A stretch of DNA of 64,000 nt from DAITQM01 sp036832975 (GCA_036832975.1 DAITQM010000017.1:1-64000); one strand, 5' to 3'. Shown: positions 44,187-53,246, numbered from the stretch's first letter. Program-made: numbers and translations. Notes: generated by a model not told the origin, from the sequence alone.

Positions 44187-45251
44187 ATGGGTCTGTTCGA
44201 GCGCTACGCAGGACGATCGCTGTTGCCGCCGATCGGTCTGGTCTGGCTCGCCGTCGTGGTCTTGTATCTGATGATCGACGGCCTGCGTGAGATGCGCTAC
44301 CAGAGCGCTGGCTACGGGCCGCTCGAAACGCTGTGGTATCTGGGGTTGACCATTCCACGGCGGGCCTACCAGGTCTTCCCTTTTGCCGCTCTTCTCGGGA
44401 CAGTACTTGGCCTGCACCGCTTGGCGGCGCGCCGGGAGTTGATCGCCGCCGCGATCGCCGGCGCCCGGCCGGCGCGCCTGGTCCCGCCGCTGGTCGCGGT
44501 GCTGATGCTGGCCGCGGTTCCGGCGCTGTTGTTTGGCGAGGGATTGTCCGCCGATTTCGAGATGAAGGCCCGGACATACCGGCTCAGAGCCATTACCGGG
44601 TTGGTTTCGCTGGCCGGTCCCGGCGGGCTGTGGCTGCGCGACGGCCGGACCGTGATCCATATCGATCAGCCCCTGCTCGACACCGCCGGCGATCCGGATT
44701 TTCGCCAGGTCGAGCTATTTCAACTGGACGAAAAAGAGCGCCTGACGACTTGGATTCGGGCGGCGCGGGCACAGCTCGATGCGGCGGGTTGGATTTTGTC
44801 AGCCGGCGAGCGGACGGCGATCGGGGAAGACGGCATCCACCGCGAGTCCTTCTCTCGCCTGTCGTGGCCGACACGCCTGATCCCCGGCACATTGGGCATC
44901 GCCGTGTTGCGCCCGAGCCTGCTCGGTATACGCCATCTGCTGCCGGTGCTCGACTATCTGCACAACAATCAACTCGACGACCGCCATTACCGGATGGCGC
45001 TCTGGGAACGTTGGTTTTATCCCCTGCACACCCTGGCGGCGGCGCTCCTCGCCCTGCCGTTGGCCGGCCGGGGGCGGCCGCAGGGCGGCCGCGGACAAAT
45101 CCTGCTCGCTGCGCTCGGTCTCGGCATCGGCTGGTTTGTCGTGCAACGCCTGACGCAGGGAGTGGCGATGGCCATGGGCTGGCCGCCCCCGATCGCCGTC
45201 GGCCTGCCGCTGATCCTGGCCGCTGCGGCTTATCGGCTGTTGGCGCGCTGA
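44187..45251 (+). CDS. lptG: LPS export permease LptG
   Basis: This 354-residue protein is the other LptB2FG permease half. It begins MGLFERYAGRSLLPPIGLVW, with the family pattern PRRAYQVFPFAALLGTVLGL (coupling-helix region), a periplasmic domain at about 130-265 and four C-terminal helices. The ATG at 44187 follows a TTG at 44184. Its 3' end overlaps the convergent RDD gene by 22 bp. Confidence 0.9.
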   Translation: MGLFERYAGRSLLPPIGLVWLAVVVLYLMIDGLREMRYQSAGYGPLETLWYLGLTIPRRAYQVFPFAALLGTVLGLHRLAARRELIAAAIAGARPARLVPPLVAVLMLAAVPALLFGEGLSADFEMKARTYRLRAITGLVSLAGPGGLWLRDGRTVIHIDQPLLDTAGDPDFRQVELFQLDEKERLTTWIRAARAQLDAAGWILSAGERTAIGEDGIHRESFSRLSWPTRLIPGTLGIAVLRPSLLGIRHLLPVLDYLHNNQLDDRHYRMALWERWFYPLHTLAAALLALPLAGRGRPQGGRGQILLAALGLGIGWFVVQRLTQGVAMAMGWPPPIAVGLPLILAAAAYRLLAR

Positions 45252-45697
45252 TGGCGCTCCACGACGAGCCGCGTGCCGCTCAACCGATCGGCGAAGGTCA
45301 GGCGCTCGGGGTGAGTGAGCGACCACCATAAACCGCCTCCGAAGGGCAGCAGATCCAAACCGGTCGCCAGCCAGCGGACAACCAGACGGCGCCAACGGCG
45401 GCCCGGCGGCAGCGGCGCGCCGTTCAGGGTGGTCAAGCGGACGCGCCAGGCGCGCATCCCCGGGGTCTGCCCCCGGGTCCAGAAGCCCACGAAATAGCCG
45501 GCGGCGATGGTTGCCAGATAGAGTTGATACGCAGGTTGTCCCGGGCCGATAGCGCCGCGGTGAACGGCCACCACCGGCAGGCTGGCGAGCATCAGAACCG
45601 CGGCCAGCACCAGCAGATCGTAGGCCATACACCCGATCCGGCGCGGCAGGCCGCATCGGTGTGCTGCATTCTGCTCTGCCGCGACCCGGTCTATCAT
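45230..45697 (-). CDS. RDD family membrane protein
   Basis: This 155-residue protein has the RDD domain: a first helix DLLVLAAVLMLASLPV, a second with YLATIAAGYFVGFWTR, the GQTPGMRAWRVRL motif and the final TFADRLSGTRLVV. Function of RDD proteins is mostly unknown; some are Na+/H+ antiporter-like. The first ~24 residues are probably longer than needed, and the ATG at 45628 (MAYDLL) is an alternative start. It overlaps lptG convergently. Confidence 0.85.
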   Translation of the reverse strand: MIDRVAAEQNAAHRCGLPRRIGCMAYDLLVLAAVLMLASLPVVAVHRGAIGPGQPAYQLYLATIAAGYFVGFWTRGQTPGMRAWRVRLTTLNGAPLPPGRRWRRLVVRWLATGLDLLPFGGGLWWSLTHPERLTFADRLSGTRLVVERHQRANSR

Positions 45698-45770
45698 TTT
45701 GCGGCCGCGGCGGCTTGGGCGGTTGCCGGGTGGTGTCCCGTACCGTAATATACGAAACTCATCGGAGTTA

Positions 45771-45799
45771 TTTCATTTTCGGCCGGCAGCCGTTATGCT
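45771..45799 (+). promoter_or_regulatory. Possible promoter of the DUF3450-Ton operon
   Basis: TTCATT (45771-45776) and TATGCT (45794-45799) are spaced 17 bp, 137 bp before the first gene. The -35 match is weak. Confidence 0.35.
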
Positions 45800-45935
45800 A
45801 GCAGCCGGTCAGCGAAAAGCGGATAGTCGAACTTTGCAAATGCGGCCGCTGTTCCAGCGGGCCGGATCGGTTATTATGAATCGGACCGCCGTTTGGATAT
45901 TCCGTTCAACCATTGTCAAGATCAGGAACGAGGAG

Positions 45936-46709
45936 ATGAAAATCAAATTGAATACAGCCGGTCTGGGGGGGTGTGCCCTCGCCGTGACCCTACTACTGGC
46001 AACCGGCACCGCCGGCGCGCAAGTATTGCAGGCCACGATCCAGGCCGAGAGCCGGATCAACACGCAGGCCCAGGCTTCGCAGCAGCGTATCGACAATCTG
46101 GCCGATCAGACCAACCAGCTCCTCACCGAATACCGCAAGGTGGTCAGTGAAACGGAAGCGCTGAAGATCTACGACGACCAGCTCGAGAAAATCGTCGTCG
46201 GGCAGCGCAACTCCATTGCCTCGATCAACCGCGAGTTGGCGCAATTGGACGACACCAACCGCGAAGTCGTACCGTTGATGCTCGAAATGATCGACGCCCT
46301 CGACAAGCTGGTCAGCAACGACGTGCCGTTCCGTCTCGAGGACCGCAAAAATCTGGTCAACAGCCTCCGGCTCGATATGGACGACCCCGACGTCTCGACT
46401 TCGGAAAAATACCGCAAGATACTCGAGACCTACCAGACCGAACTGCAATACGGGCGGACCGCGGAAGCCTATTCCGGTTCGCTGCCGGACGGCCAGCAGG
46501 TCGATTTTCTCCGCGTCGGCCGCGTTCTTTTGCTCTATCAGACGCTCGACGGAGAAAGTAACGGCTGGTGGAATCCGCAAGCGCGGCAGTTCGAAACTCT
46601 CGGCAGTGAATACCGCCTGCCGATCCGCGAAGGGTTGGCCATTGCCAGCAACCAGCGGGCCCCCGATCTCGTCAAACTTCCCGTTCCGGCACCGGTGAGC
46701 GCACAATGA
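45936..46709 (+). CDS. DUF3450 domain periplasmic protein
   Basis: This 257-residue exported protein (signal peptide about 1-29, ending TAGAQ) is mostly coiled coil (QASQQRIDNLADQTNQLLTEYR). It has the family motif NGWWNPQARQF near the C-terminus. DUF3450 genes are repeatedly found before ExbB/ExbD/TonB sets in marine gammaproteobacteria, so it is probably a periplasmic partner of that complex. The start is the ATG at 45936 after AGGAACGAGGAG; the open frame extends upstream without support. It overlaps the next gene by 4 bp. Confidence 0.88.
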   Translation: MKIKLNTAGLGGCALAVTLLLATGTAGAQVLQATIQAESRINTQAQASQQRIDNLADQTNQLLTEYRKVVSETEALKIYDDQLEKIVVGQRNSIASINRELAQLDDTNREVVPLMLEMIDALDKLVSNDVPFRLEDRKNLVNSLRLDMDDPDVSTSEKYRKILETYQTELQYGRTAEAYSGSLPDGQQVDFLRVGRVLLLYQTLDGESNGWWNPQARQFETLGSEYRLPIREGLAIASNQRAPDLVKLPVPAPVSAQ

Positions 46710-48070
46710 ATAAGTTGAAATATCCGATCACAGTCCTGTTTTTGGCGGGTACCGCCGTTGCGGCGGCGCAGTCGCTGGACGATCTGGCGCGCGACGTCGA
46801 GCGCGCCGCCGCCGCCCAGGGGCGGATCAACCAGGAACGCGAAGCGCGTTTTCTGCGCGAGCGCAACAACCAGCAACAACTGCTCGCCCAGGCGCGCGCC
46901 GAACTGGCCGCCGAGCAACGGCGCAGCGAACGGTTGCAAACCGAGTACGACGACAACGAGCGGCAACTGGTCGAACTGGAGACGACGCTCGATGAGCGGC
47001 TCGGCAATCTCGGCGAGTTGTTCGGTGTCGTGCGCCAGGTTTCCGGCGACGTGGCGACGGTCATCGACGCGTCGCTGGTCAGCGCCGAACGCCCCGGACG
47101 CGGCGCTTTCCTTGCCGATCTCGCCACGCGCAGCGAATTGCCGACCGCCGTCGAACTTCGTCGTTTGTGGGCCGAGATGGTCCGCGAAATCGCCGAGTCG
47201 GCCAAAGTGGTGCGTTTCAACGCCGATCTCTATAACCAGGACGGCATACTCGAGGCCGGCCGCGAAGTGGCGCGGGTCGGCGTGTTCAACGCGGTTTCCA
47301 ACGGCCGCTTCCTGGCCTGGGTGGAAGACGAAGAAAAGCACACCTACAACCTGCGCGAATTACCGCGCCAGCCGGCCGGCCGTTTTCTCGGCATGGCCGA
47401 AGATCTGCTCGATGCTTCGCCCGGCGCGGTGGTCTCTTTCCCGGTCGATTTCACCCGCGGCGTGATCCTGTCGCAGGTCGTCAAGTCGCCGACCATTGGC
47501 GAGCGGCGCCGGCAGGGCGGGCTGATCGGTAACACGATTATCGTCCTCGGCGTCTTGGGCCTGTTGTACGCGCTTTACAAGGCCTTGGTCCTGTGGCGCA
47601 AAGGTGGCACGATCAAGCGCCAGCTCGGCAGCGAGCAGGCCGACAAGGGCAATCCGCTCGGCCGGGTGATGGCGGTTTACACCGAAAATCCGGGCATCGA
47701 TATCGAGAGCCTGGAACTGAAACTCGACGAGGCGATCCTGCGGGAGAGCGCGCCGCTCGAATCCGGCCTTGGCCTGATCAAGGTGCTCTATGTCGTGGCG
47801 CCGTTGATGGGCCTGCTCGGCACGGTCGTCGGCATGATCGAGACGTTCCAGATGATCACGCTGTTCGGCACCGGCAACGCCCAGATGATGGCCGGCGGCA
47901 TTTCGATGGCGCTGGTCACGACCGTCGAGGGCCTGCTCGTCGCGATTCCGTTGACCATTATCCACAGCATGCTGTCGAGCCAGAGCCGTTCGTTGATCCA
48001 GATCCTCGAAGAGCAGGCCGCCGGGATCATCGCCCGGATGGCCGAAGCGGGTGCGGGTCATGCTCGGTAA
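46706..48070 (+). CDS. Large ExbB/TolQ-family proton channel with coiled-coil N-terminus
   Basis: This 454-residue protein has a signal-like start, a long periplasmic coiled coil at about 20-110 (RINQEREARFLRERNNQQQL), a periplasmic domain to about 265 and then three ExbB helices. The channel part has the conserved PLMGLLGTVVGMIETFQ and VTTVEGLLVAIPL segments. ExbB-type proteins couple the proton gradient to TonB. The extra N-terminus is typical of the DUF3450-linked set. Confidence 0.9.
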   Translation: MNKLKYPITVLFLAGTAVAAAQSLDDLARDVERAAAAQGRINQEREARFLRERNNQQQLLAQARAELAAEQRRSERLQTEYDDNERQLVELETTLDERLGNLGELFGVVRQVSGDVATVIDASLVSAERPGRGAFLADLATRSELPTAVELRRLWAEMVREIAESAKVVRFNADLYNQDGILEAGREVARVGVFNAVSNGRFLAWVEDEEKHTYNLRELPRQPAGRFLGMAEDLLDASPGAVVSFPVDFTRGVILSQVVKSPTIGERRRQGGLIGNTIIVLGVLGLLYALYKALVLWRKGGTIKRQLGSEQADKGNPLGRVMAVYTENPGIDIESLELKLDEAILRESAPLESGLGLIKVLYVVAPLMGLLGTVVGMIETFQMITLFGTGNAQMMAGGISMALVTTVEGLLVAIPLTIIHSMLSSQSRSLIQILEEQAAGIIARMAEAGAGHAR

Positions 48071-48578
48071 CATGCTCGGCGCCATCGTCGAGTTCATGGA
48101 AATGGGCGGCGGCGTCCTGTGGGCGATCATGCTCGTCCTGTTTGCGATGTGGGCGCTGATCATCGAACGCTACTGGTTTTTGTACCGGATGTACCCGGCC
48201 GAGCGCCGGATGGCGGTCGAGCACTGGCAGCAGCGCAAGGAGCACGCGACGTGGTACGCGCGCCGCATCCGCGAAGCGATGCTCTCGGAGATCCGCATCG
48301 ATCTGAACCGTAACATTACGCTGATCAAAGCGCTGATCGCCGTCTGCCCGCTGCTCGGGCTGCTCGGCACCGTCACCGGCATGGTCAGCGTCTTCGACGT
48401 GATGGCGTTCAGCGGTACAGGCAACGCCCGGGCCATGGCCTCCGGCGTGTTCAAAGCCACCATCCCGACAATGGCCGGGATGGTCGCGGCGCTGACCGGC
48501 GTCTATTTCGGGACCTACCTCGAACACCGGGCCAGCGCCGAAAGCGCTCAGCTCGAAGATCTCCTGCAACACCACTGA
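48060..48578 (+). CDS. exbB: ExbB/TolQ-family proton channel, short form
   Basis: This 172-residue protein has three helices with the channel segments CPLLGLLGTVTGMVSVFDVM and TIPTMAGMVAALTGVYFG. The start at 48060 overlaps the upstream gene by 11 bp; an in-frame GTG at 48051 is an alternative. A short and a long ExbB in one operon is normal for DUF3450-type Ton systems. Confidence 0.9.
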   Translation: MLGNMLGAIVEFMEMGGGVLWAIMLVLFAMWALIIERYWFLYRMYPAERRMAVEHWQQRKEHATWYARRIREAMLSEIRIDLNRNITLIKALIAVCPLLGLLGTVTGMVSVFDVMAFSGTGNARAMASGVFKATIPTMAGMVAALTGVYFGTYLEHRASAESAQLEDLLQHH

Positions 48579-48589
48579 CGGAGAAGGCC

Positions 48590-48997
48590 ATGGCTCGCAA
48601 ACACGCCCACACGGATGAGCCGGAGATCAACATCACCCCGATGCTCGACATCGTCTTCATCATGTTGATTTTCTTCATCGTCACGACCTCGTTCATCAAG
48701 GAAACCGGAGTCAACGTCGATAAGCCCGTCGCCACCTCGGCGCTATTGCTGCCGCAAGGGAACATCCTGATCGCTATACGATCGAATGGTGAGATATGGA
48801 TGAACAAGCGCAAACTCGATATTCGCGAAGTCCGCGCCAGTGTCGAGGAGTTACGCGCCGAGAACCCGGAAGGCAGCGTGGTCATCATCGCTGACAAAGG
48901 AGCGCGCACCCAGATCCTGGTGCAAGTGATGGATCAAGTCAAGCTCGCCGGAGTCAACCGCGTTTCCGTTTCCGCCGCCGAACCCGGCAGGAGTTGA
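48590..48997 (+). CDS. exbD: ExbD/TolR-family biopolymer transport protein
   Basis: This 135-residue protein has a cytoplasmic leader with EPEINITPMLDIVFIMLIFFIV. The aspartate in PMLDIVFI is the conserved proton-conducting residue in the single transmembrane helix. A periplasmic domain (GNILIAIRSNGEIWMN, IIADKGARTQILVQVMDQ) follows. It lies 11 bp after exbB. Confidence 0.93.
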   Translation: MARKHAHTDEPEINITPMLDIVFIMLIFFIVTTSFIKETGVNVDKPVATSALLLPQGNILIAIRSNGEIWMNKRKLDIREVRASVEELRAENPEGSVVIIADKGARTQILVQVMDQVKLAGVNRVSVSAAEPGRS

Positions 48998-49000
48998 AAC

Positions 49001-49639
49001 ATGAACCGTTTCCGTTATCTCATCGCCATCGCCCTCGCCGCGATCGTCACCGGCGCGGTGTTTTATTTCATGCAGACGTTGATCGCCGGCTCCGGGGCCC
49101 GCCCCGACGCCTCGCAGTTGCCGCCGTCCATTCGCTTCGGTCCGGTCGAGCTGCCCGACGAGTTGGAAACCAAAAGGCGGGCCAAGCCACCGCCGCCGCC
49201 GCCGCCGAAAGAGCCGCCGCCGCCACCTAAGATGCAGATCAACCAGCCGACGCCGAACGTCCCGAATCTGCCGGATCTCGATCTGCCCAACCTGGATCTG
49301 CCGATTTCGGGCAGCGGCAGTTTATATTTCGGCGGATTCGGCAAGGTGGACCGCAATGCCGAAGGCGATGTCATCCCGCTGGTCCGCATCCAGCCGATGT
49401 ATCCGCGCGAGGCGGCGATCCGCCGCGTCGAGGGCTGGGTCAAGATCGAATTTACGATCACCCCGGCCGGCACCGTCACCAACCCGCGGGTGGTCGAAGC
49501 CAGCCCGCCGCGCATCTTCGACCGCGAGGCGATCCGCGCCATCCTCAAATGGAAGTTCAAGCCGCGGGTCGTCGAGGGGCAGGCCGTCGAACGGCGCGCC
49601 AGCCAGGTCATCGATTTTAAACTCGAGGAGGTGGGTTGA
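49001..49639 (+). CDS. tonB: TonB-family energy transducer, first copy
   Basis: This 212-residue protein has an N-terminal signal anchor (YLIAIALAAIVTGAVFYFMQ) and a proline-rich periplasmic spacer (KPPPPPPPKEPPPPPK). The C-terminal TonB domain has PMYPREAAIRRVEGWVKIEF and AILKWKFKPRVVEGQ. TonB carries energy to outer-membrane receptors. It lies 3 bp after exbD. Confidence 0.92.
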   Translation: MNRFRYLIAIALAAIVTGAVFYFMQTLIAGSGARPDASQLPPSIRFGPVELPDELETKRRAKPPPPPPPKEPPPPPKMQINQPTPNVPNLPDLDLPNLDLPISGSGSLYFGGFGKVDRNAEGDVIPLVRIQPMYPREAAIRRVEGWVKIEFTITPAGTVTNPRVVEASPPRIFDREAIRAILKWKFKPRVVEGQAVERRASQVIDFKLEEVG

Positions 49640-49692
49640 GGTGACGCCACGTTCGCTATCGAGGCGCTTTCGCTGACCACCCGGAGGGCGAT

Positions 49693-50319
49693 ATGAACCG
49701 TGTCCGCTACCTTGTCATTGTCGTGCTCGCCGCCGTTGTCACCAGCGGCGTGTTTTATTTCATGCAATCGCTGATCGCCGGTGCCCCCGGTGTGGCGCAG
49801 GCTGCCGCCCCGCCGCCGGCCATCCATTTCGGGCCGGTCGAACTGCCCGACGACCCGCCGCCGCGCCGACCGCCGCCCAAACCGCCCGAGCCTCCCAAGA
49901 CACCACCGCCGCCAAAGCACACGATCGTCACCGATCAACCGCCGGAACCGGAACGCATTGTCGATCGATTCAAATTACACAAAGGGGTGGATGGCGACTC
50001 GGTCCGCGATAGTGATCGTTTACCTCCGACGTTGCGCAGCGAAGGCGAGATCGTCGTGATTCTCGCTACGCAGCCGCACTTTCCGCCGGCGGCGGTGCTT
50101 AAAAATATCGAAGGCCGGGTCAAGGTCGAGTTCGTGATTACGCCGGCCGGTACGGTTCGCGAACCGCGAGTTGTCGAATCCACACCGCCCGGAGTGTTCG
50201 ACAAGGAGGCGGTGCGCGCCATCCTGAAATGGAGATTCAAGCCGCGAGTCGTGGACGGGCAGGCTGTCGAGCGGCGCGCCACGCAGGTTTTCGATTTTAA
50301 GCTCGACGCCGAGGCTTGA
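49693..50319 (+). CDS. tonB: TonB-family energy transducer, second copy
   Basis: This 208-residue tandem paralogue shares the signal anchor (YLVIVVLAAVVTSGVFYFMQ), a shorter proline-rich spacer (RRPPPKPPEPPKTPPPPK) and the TonB domain (PHFPPAAVLKNIEGRVKVEF, AILKWRFKPRVVDGQ). GGAGGGCG lies before its ATG. The linker after the proline stretch differs fully from copy 1, so the two may address different receptors. Confidence 0.92.
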   Translation: MNRVRYLVIVVLAAVVTSGVFYFMQSLIAGAPGVAQAAAPPPAIHFGPVELPDDPPPRRPPPKPPEPPKTPPPPKHTIVTDQPPEPERIVDRFKLHKGVDGDSVRDSDRLPPTLRSEGEIVVILATQPHFPPAAVLKNIEGRVKVEFVITPAGTVREPRVVESTPPGVFDKEAVRAILKWRFKPRVVDGQAVERRATQVFDFKLDAEA

Positions 50320-50373
50320 GCGCCACCGCGCCCGAACGCCCGTATACCGCATCACACTCCATTGGATCGAACG

Positions 50374-51639
50374 ATGTCACACAAATCCACCCGCCTTGCC
50401 CCCCTCTCTCTCGCCATGCTCAGTGGCCTGCTGGCCGCCGTGCTTGGCTTGCCGGCGACCGCCCAGGTCAGTTGCGACAAGGATCGCAAGGTCACGGCCC
50501 GCGCTCTGCCCGAGGCGACGTTCAACAAACTGAACAAGATTTATGAGCAGATCGGCAATGAGCAATACGCCGAGGCCGCCGCCGATCTCAACAAGATGCT
50601 CGAAAAATCCAGCGACGACTACGAGAAGGCCCTCCTGCACCAGGCGCTCGGCCATATCAGTTCGTCACAGGACAAGATCGAGGACTCTCTGCGCCATTTC
50701 CGGGCGGCCGTCGACCTCAATACCCTGCCCAATCTGGCCCATTTCCAGATGATCTACGTCCTGGCACAGTTGCAGATTGCGCTGGAGCGCTACGAGGAGG
50801 GTCTGCGCACGCTCGACGAATGGTTCTGTGTCACTCCGCCCGAGCAGATTACCGCCGACGCCTACGTGCTGAAAGCCAACGCCAACGCCCAGCTCAAACG
50901 TTACCGGCCAGCGCTGGAGGCCATCGACAAGGCCATCGGCCTGTCCCCGGACCCCAAGGAGAACTGGTACCAACTGAAGTTGGCGATGCACTTCGAACTG
51001 GAGCAGTTCCCGCAGGCTGCGAGTACGCTGGAGATCATGATCAACAAGTGGCCGGACAAGAAGCAGTACTGGACGCAGCTCTCCCAGGTGTACCTCAAGA
51101 TCAAGGAAGACCGCAAATCGCTGGCCGTGATGGCCCTGGCGTACCGCCGTGGTTTGTTGGAAACCGAGTCCGAGTACCAGCAATTGGCCAACCTGTACCA
51201 GTACCTCGATCTCCCCTACCAGGCGGGGGTAATCCTCGAAGAGGCGATCGGCAAGGGTAAAATCGCGAGCAATTACAAGCACTGGAAGCAGACTGCTGAA
51301 ACCTGGTACCAGTCGCGCGAACTCGACAAGTCGCTCGCTGCCTACGAAAAAGCCGGCTCATACGCCGACGACGGCAAGTTGCATATGAGCCGGGCTTACA
51401 TCCTGGTCGATCTCGAGCGCTGGCCGGAAGCCGCGGAAGCGATCGCCGCCGCTCTGAATAAAGGCGGTTTGACGGAACGCGAAACCGCCAACAGTTACCT
51501 CCTCAAGGGCATGGCGGAGATGAAGCTGAAGCGCTACGATGCGGCACAACAATCCTTCACCAAGGCGAGCAATTACAGCAATACACGCGACGGGGCTCGC
51601 GAATGGTTGCGGCAACTCAGAGAAGTGCGCTCGGGTTGA
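50374..51639 (+). CDS. TPR-repeat periplasmic protein of the Ton operon
   Basis: This 421-residue protein has a signal peptide (about 1-30, ending ATAQ) followed by tandem helical repeats, e.g. NEQYAEAAADLNKMLEKSSD, RYRPALEAIDKAIGLSPDPK, ELDKSLAAYEKAGSYADD and RYDAAQQSFTKASNYSNTRD. TPR proteins of this kind close the DUF3450-ExbB-ExbD-TonB operons. The ATG at 50374 is preferred to the TTG at 50362. Confidence 0.88.
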   Translation: MSHKSTRLAPLSLAMLSGLLAAVLGLPATAQVSCDKDRKVTARALPEATFNKLNKIYEQIGNEQYAEAAADLNKMLEKSSDDYEKALLHQALGHISSSQDKIEDSLRHFRAAVDLNTLPNLAHFQMIYVLAQLQIALERYEEGLRTLDEWFCVTPPEQITADAYVLKANANAQLKRYRPALEAIDKAIGLSPDPKENWYQLKLAMHFELEQFPQAASTLEIMINKWPDKKQYWTQLSQVYLKIKEDRKSLAVMALAYRRGLLETESEYQQLANLYQYLDLPYQAGVILEEAIGKGKIASNYKHWKQTAETWYQSRELDKSLAAYEKAGSYADDGKLHMSRAYILVDLERWPEAAEAIAAALNKGGLTERETANSYLLKGMAEMKLKRYDAAQQSFTKASNYSNTRDGAREWLRQLREVRSG

Positions 51640-51661
51640 TTCAATTTTTTTTTGCAGGGGC

Positions 51662-51690
51662 TTGCAAATTCGTGTGCGTCTTGGTACATA
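51662..51690 (+). promoter_or_regulatory. Promoter of the lysine-rich protein gene
   Basis: TTGCAA (51662-51667) and TACATA (51685-51690) are spaced exactly 17 bp, 54 bp before the start codon. This is one of the better sigma70-type matches in the window. Confidence 0.55.
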
Positions 51691-51744
51691 ATAAGACCTG
51701 CACGGCGTTTTCGTGCGTGACCCGTACCTTGATGGGGAGGTTTT

Positions 51745-52164
51745 ATGAACACCATTGATCTGGAATTGGACGAGCTGGGCGGTTCGGCATTGGCTGCGGA
51801 CAGTGCTGCAACCGTGGTCAGCGGCGCGGGAAAGAAGAAGCGCCGCAAGAAAAAAGCGAGCAAGAAACGTGCAGCCGCCGCGGCTGCCGGTGGCAAGAAA
51901 ACCGGCAAAAAACGCACCGGTAAGAAGGCCGGCAAGAAGGCGGGCAAGAAGCGCGCTGCGAAGAAAGTCGGCAAGAAGGCTGGCAAGAAGCGGGCCGCGA
52001 AGAAGGTCAGCAAGAAGCGGGCCGGCAAGAAGCGGGCCGCGAAGAAGGCCGGTAAGAAGCGGGCTGGTAAGAAGCGGGCCGCGAAGAAAGCCGGCAAGAA
52101 GCGGGCGGGCAAGAAGAAAGTGGCCCGCAAAGCCGGCAAGAAACGCCGGGGCCGCCGGGTCTGA
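51745..52164 (+). CDS. Lysine-rich histone-like repeat protein
   Basis: This 139-residue protein has an acidic-neutral N-terminus of about 30 residues (MNTIDLELDELGGSALAADS) and a basic tail made of KKAGKKRAAKK-type repeats to the end. The tail resembles histone H1-like or AlgP/Hc1-type DNA-binding proteins. The internal DNA repeats (GCCGGCAAGAAGCGGGC-like units) can slip and change tail length. A good ribosome-binding site, GGGGAGG, lies before the ATG. It probably binds nucleic acid. The N-terminal ELDELGG looks like a double-glycine leader, which would be unusual here. Confidence 0.75.
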   Translation: MNTIDLELDELGGSALAADSAATVVSGAGKKKRRKKKASKKRAAAAAAGGKKTGKKRTGKKAGKKAGKKRAAKKVGKKAGKKRAAKKVSKKRAGKKRAAKKAGKKRAGKKRAAKKAGKKRAGKKKVARKAGKKRRGRRV

Positions 52165-52229
52165 TCTGAGCGGGGACCACACCGCAGCGGTGTGGTCCCG
52201 CGCTTGCCGCGCGCCGGGCGCTTTCCGCC

Positions 52230-53168
52230 ATGGCCGACGTGCTATCCGCCGACCTTTCGTCCAGCGAATTTTTGCCTGCCGACTTATTGACGAGTTTCGT
52301 TCAGGATCTGTGGGCCGAACGCGGCCTGTCTCAAAATACCCTCCTTGCTTACCGCTCCGATCTAAGCGATTTCAACCGTTACCTCGAACGCTGCCCGGAC
52401 GGCGCATCGTCGCTGGGTGACGCCACAAGTGCGGTGGTGGAATCCTACCTCGCGGCGTTGCTCCGCCGCGGCCTCAACGCCCGCACCGTCCGCCGCCGGC
52501 TGTCGAGCCTGCAACAGTTTTACGGTTGGCTGCAACGCACCGGGCAACGCCGGGACTCGCCCCTCGGAACACTAGAGCCGCCGCGCCTGCCGCGTGCCCT
52601 GCCCAAGGATTTGTCGGAAGCGGAAATCGAGCGGCTGCTCGCTTTGCCCGAAGACCGCGATGGTCTTGCGCTCCGCGATCGGGCGATGCTCGAAGTGATG
52701 TATGCCGGTGGTCTGCGCGTCAGCGAACTGGTGAACCTGACACTGCCGATGGTCAACCGCAATCAGGGCGTTCTCCGGATCACCGGCAAGGGCGGTCGCG
52801 ATCGTCTGGCGCCGCTCGGCGAAATCGCCGGCGAGTGGCTGGAGAGATACTTGCATCGCGGCCGGCCGCATTGGGCCCGCGGTTGGGTGAGCGATACAGT
52901 TTTTCTCAGCCGCCGCGGGGCGCGCTTGACGCGCCAGGCGTTTTGGTACATGATCAGGCGCCGCGCCCGCCAGGCGGGTATCGGCAAACCCCTGTCGCCC
53001 CATATGCTCCGGCACTCCTTCGCCACGCACCTGCTGAATCACGGCGCCGATCTCAGGGTTTTGCAGATGCTGCTGGGTCACAGCGACCTCACGACGACCC
53101 AGATCTACACCCAGGTCGCGCGTCAGCGCCTCCAGGAATTGCACGCTCGCCACCACCCGCGGGGCTGA
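52230..53168 (+). CDS. xerD: Site-specific tyrosine recombinase XerD
   Basis: This 312-residue recombinase resolves chromosome dimers at dif with XerC. It has an N-terminal SAM-like domain with LSQNTLLAYRSDLSDFNRYL and the catalytic set: Arg in AGGLRVSELVNL, Lys in TGKGGRDR, HMLRHSFATHLL, His in LLGHSDLTTTQIYTQV and the final Tyr. It lies before dsbC as in E. coli xerD-dsbC-recJ; recJ is absent. Confidence 0.94.
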   Translation: MADVLSADLSSSEFLPADLLTSFVQDLWAERGLSQNTLLAYRSDLSDFNRYLERCPDGASSLGDATSAVVESYLAALLRRGLNARTVRRRLSSLQQFYGWLQRTGQRRDSPLGTLEPPRLPRALPKDLSEAEIERLLALPEDRDGLALRDRAMLEVMYAGGLRVSELVNLTLPMVNRNQGVLRITGKGGRDRLAPLGEIAGEWLERYLHRGRPHWARGWVSDTVFLSRRGARLTRQAFWYMIRRRARQAGIGKPLSPHMLRHSFATHLLNHGADLRVLQMLLGHSDLTTTQIYTQVARQRLQELHARHHPRG

Positions 53169-53223
53169 GCCGGAACTTTTCGCCGCCTGCCCTCTCGAAC
53201 AGAGGGCCTGGGCTGCGTTAACG

Positions 53224-53246
53224 AATCTCTGATTCATTCAGAGATT
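53224..53246. repeat. Short perfect hairpin between xerD and dsbC
   Basis: AATCTCTGA pairs with TCAGAGATT around a 5-base loop, followed by CCTCAATCTTTTTG. It may be a weak xerD terminator; it resembles the GAAACTCTGATT hairpin that starts the family 2 repeat at 54141. Confidence 0.5.

Noticed and set aside
51573..52139. Antisense 188-residue frame rich in Phe, Leu and Pro
   Set aside because: It is the mirror of the lysine-rich repeat gene; its regularity comes from the repeat, and it has no start signal or homology.
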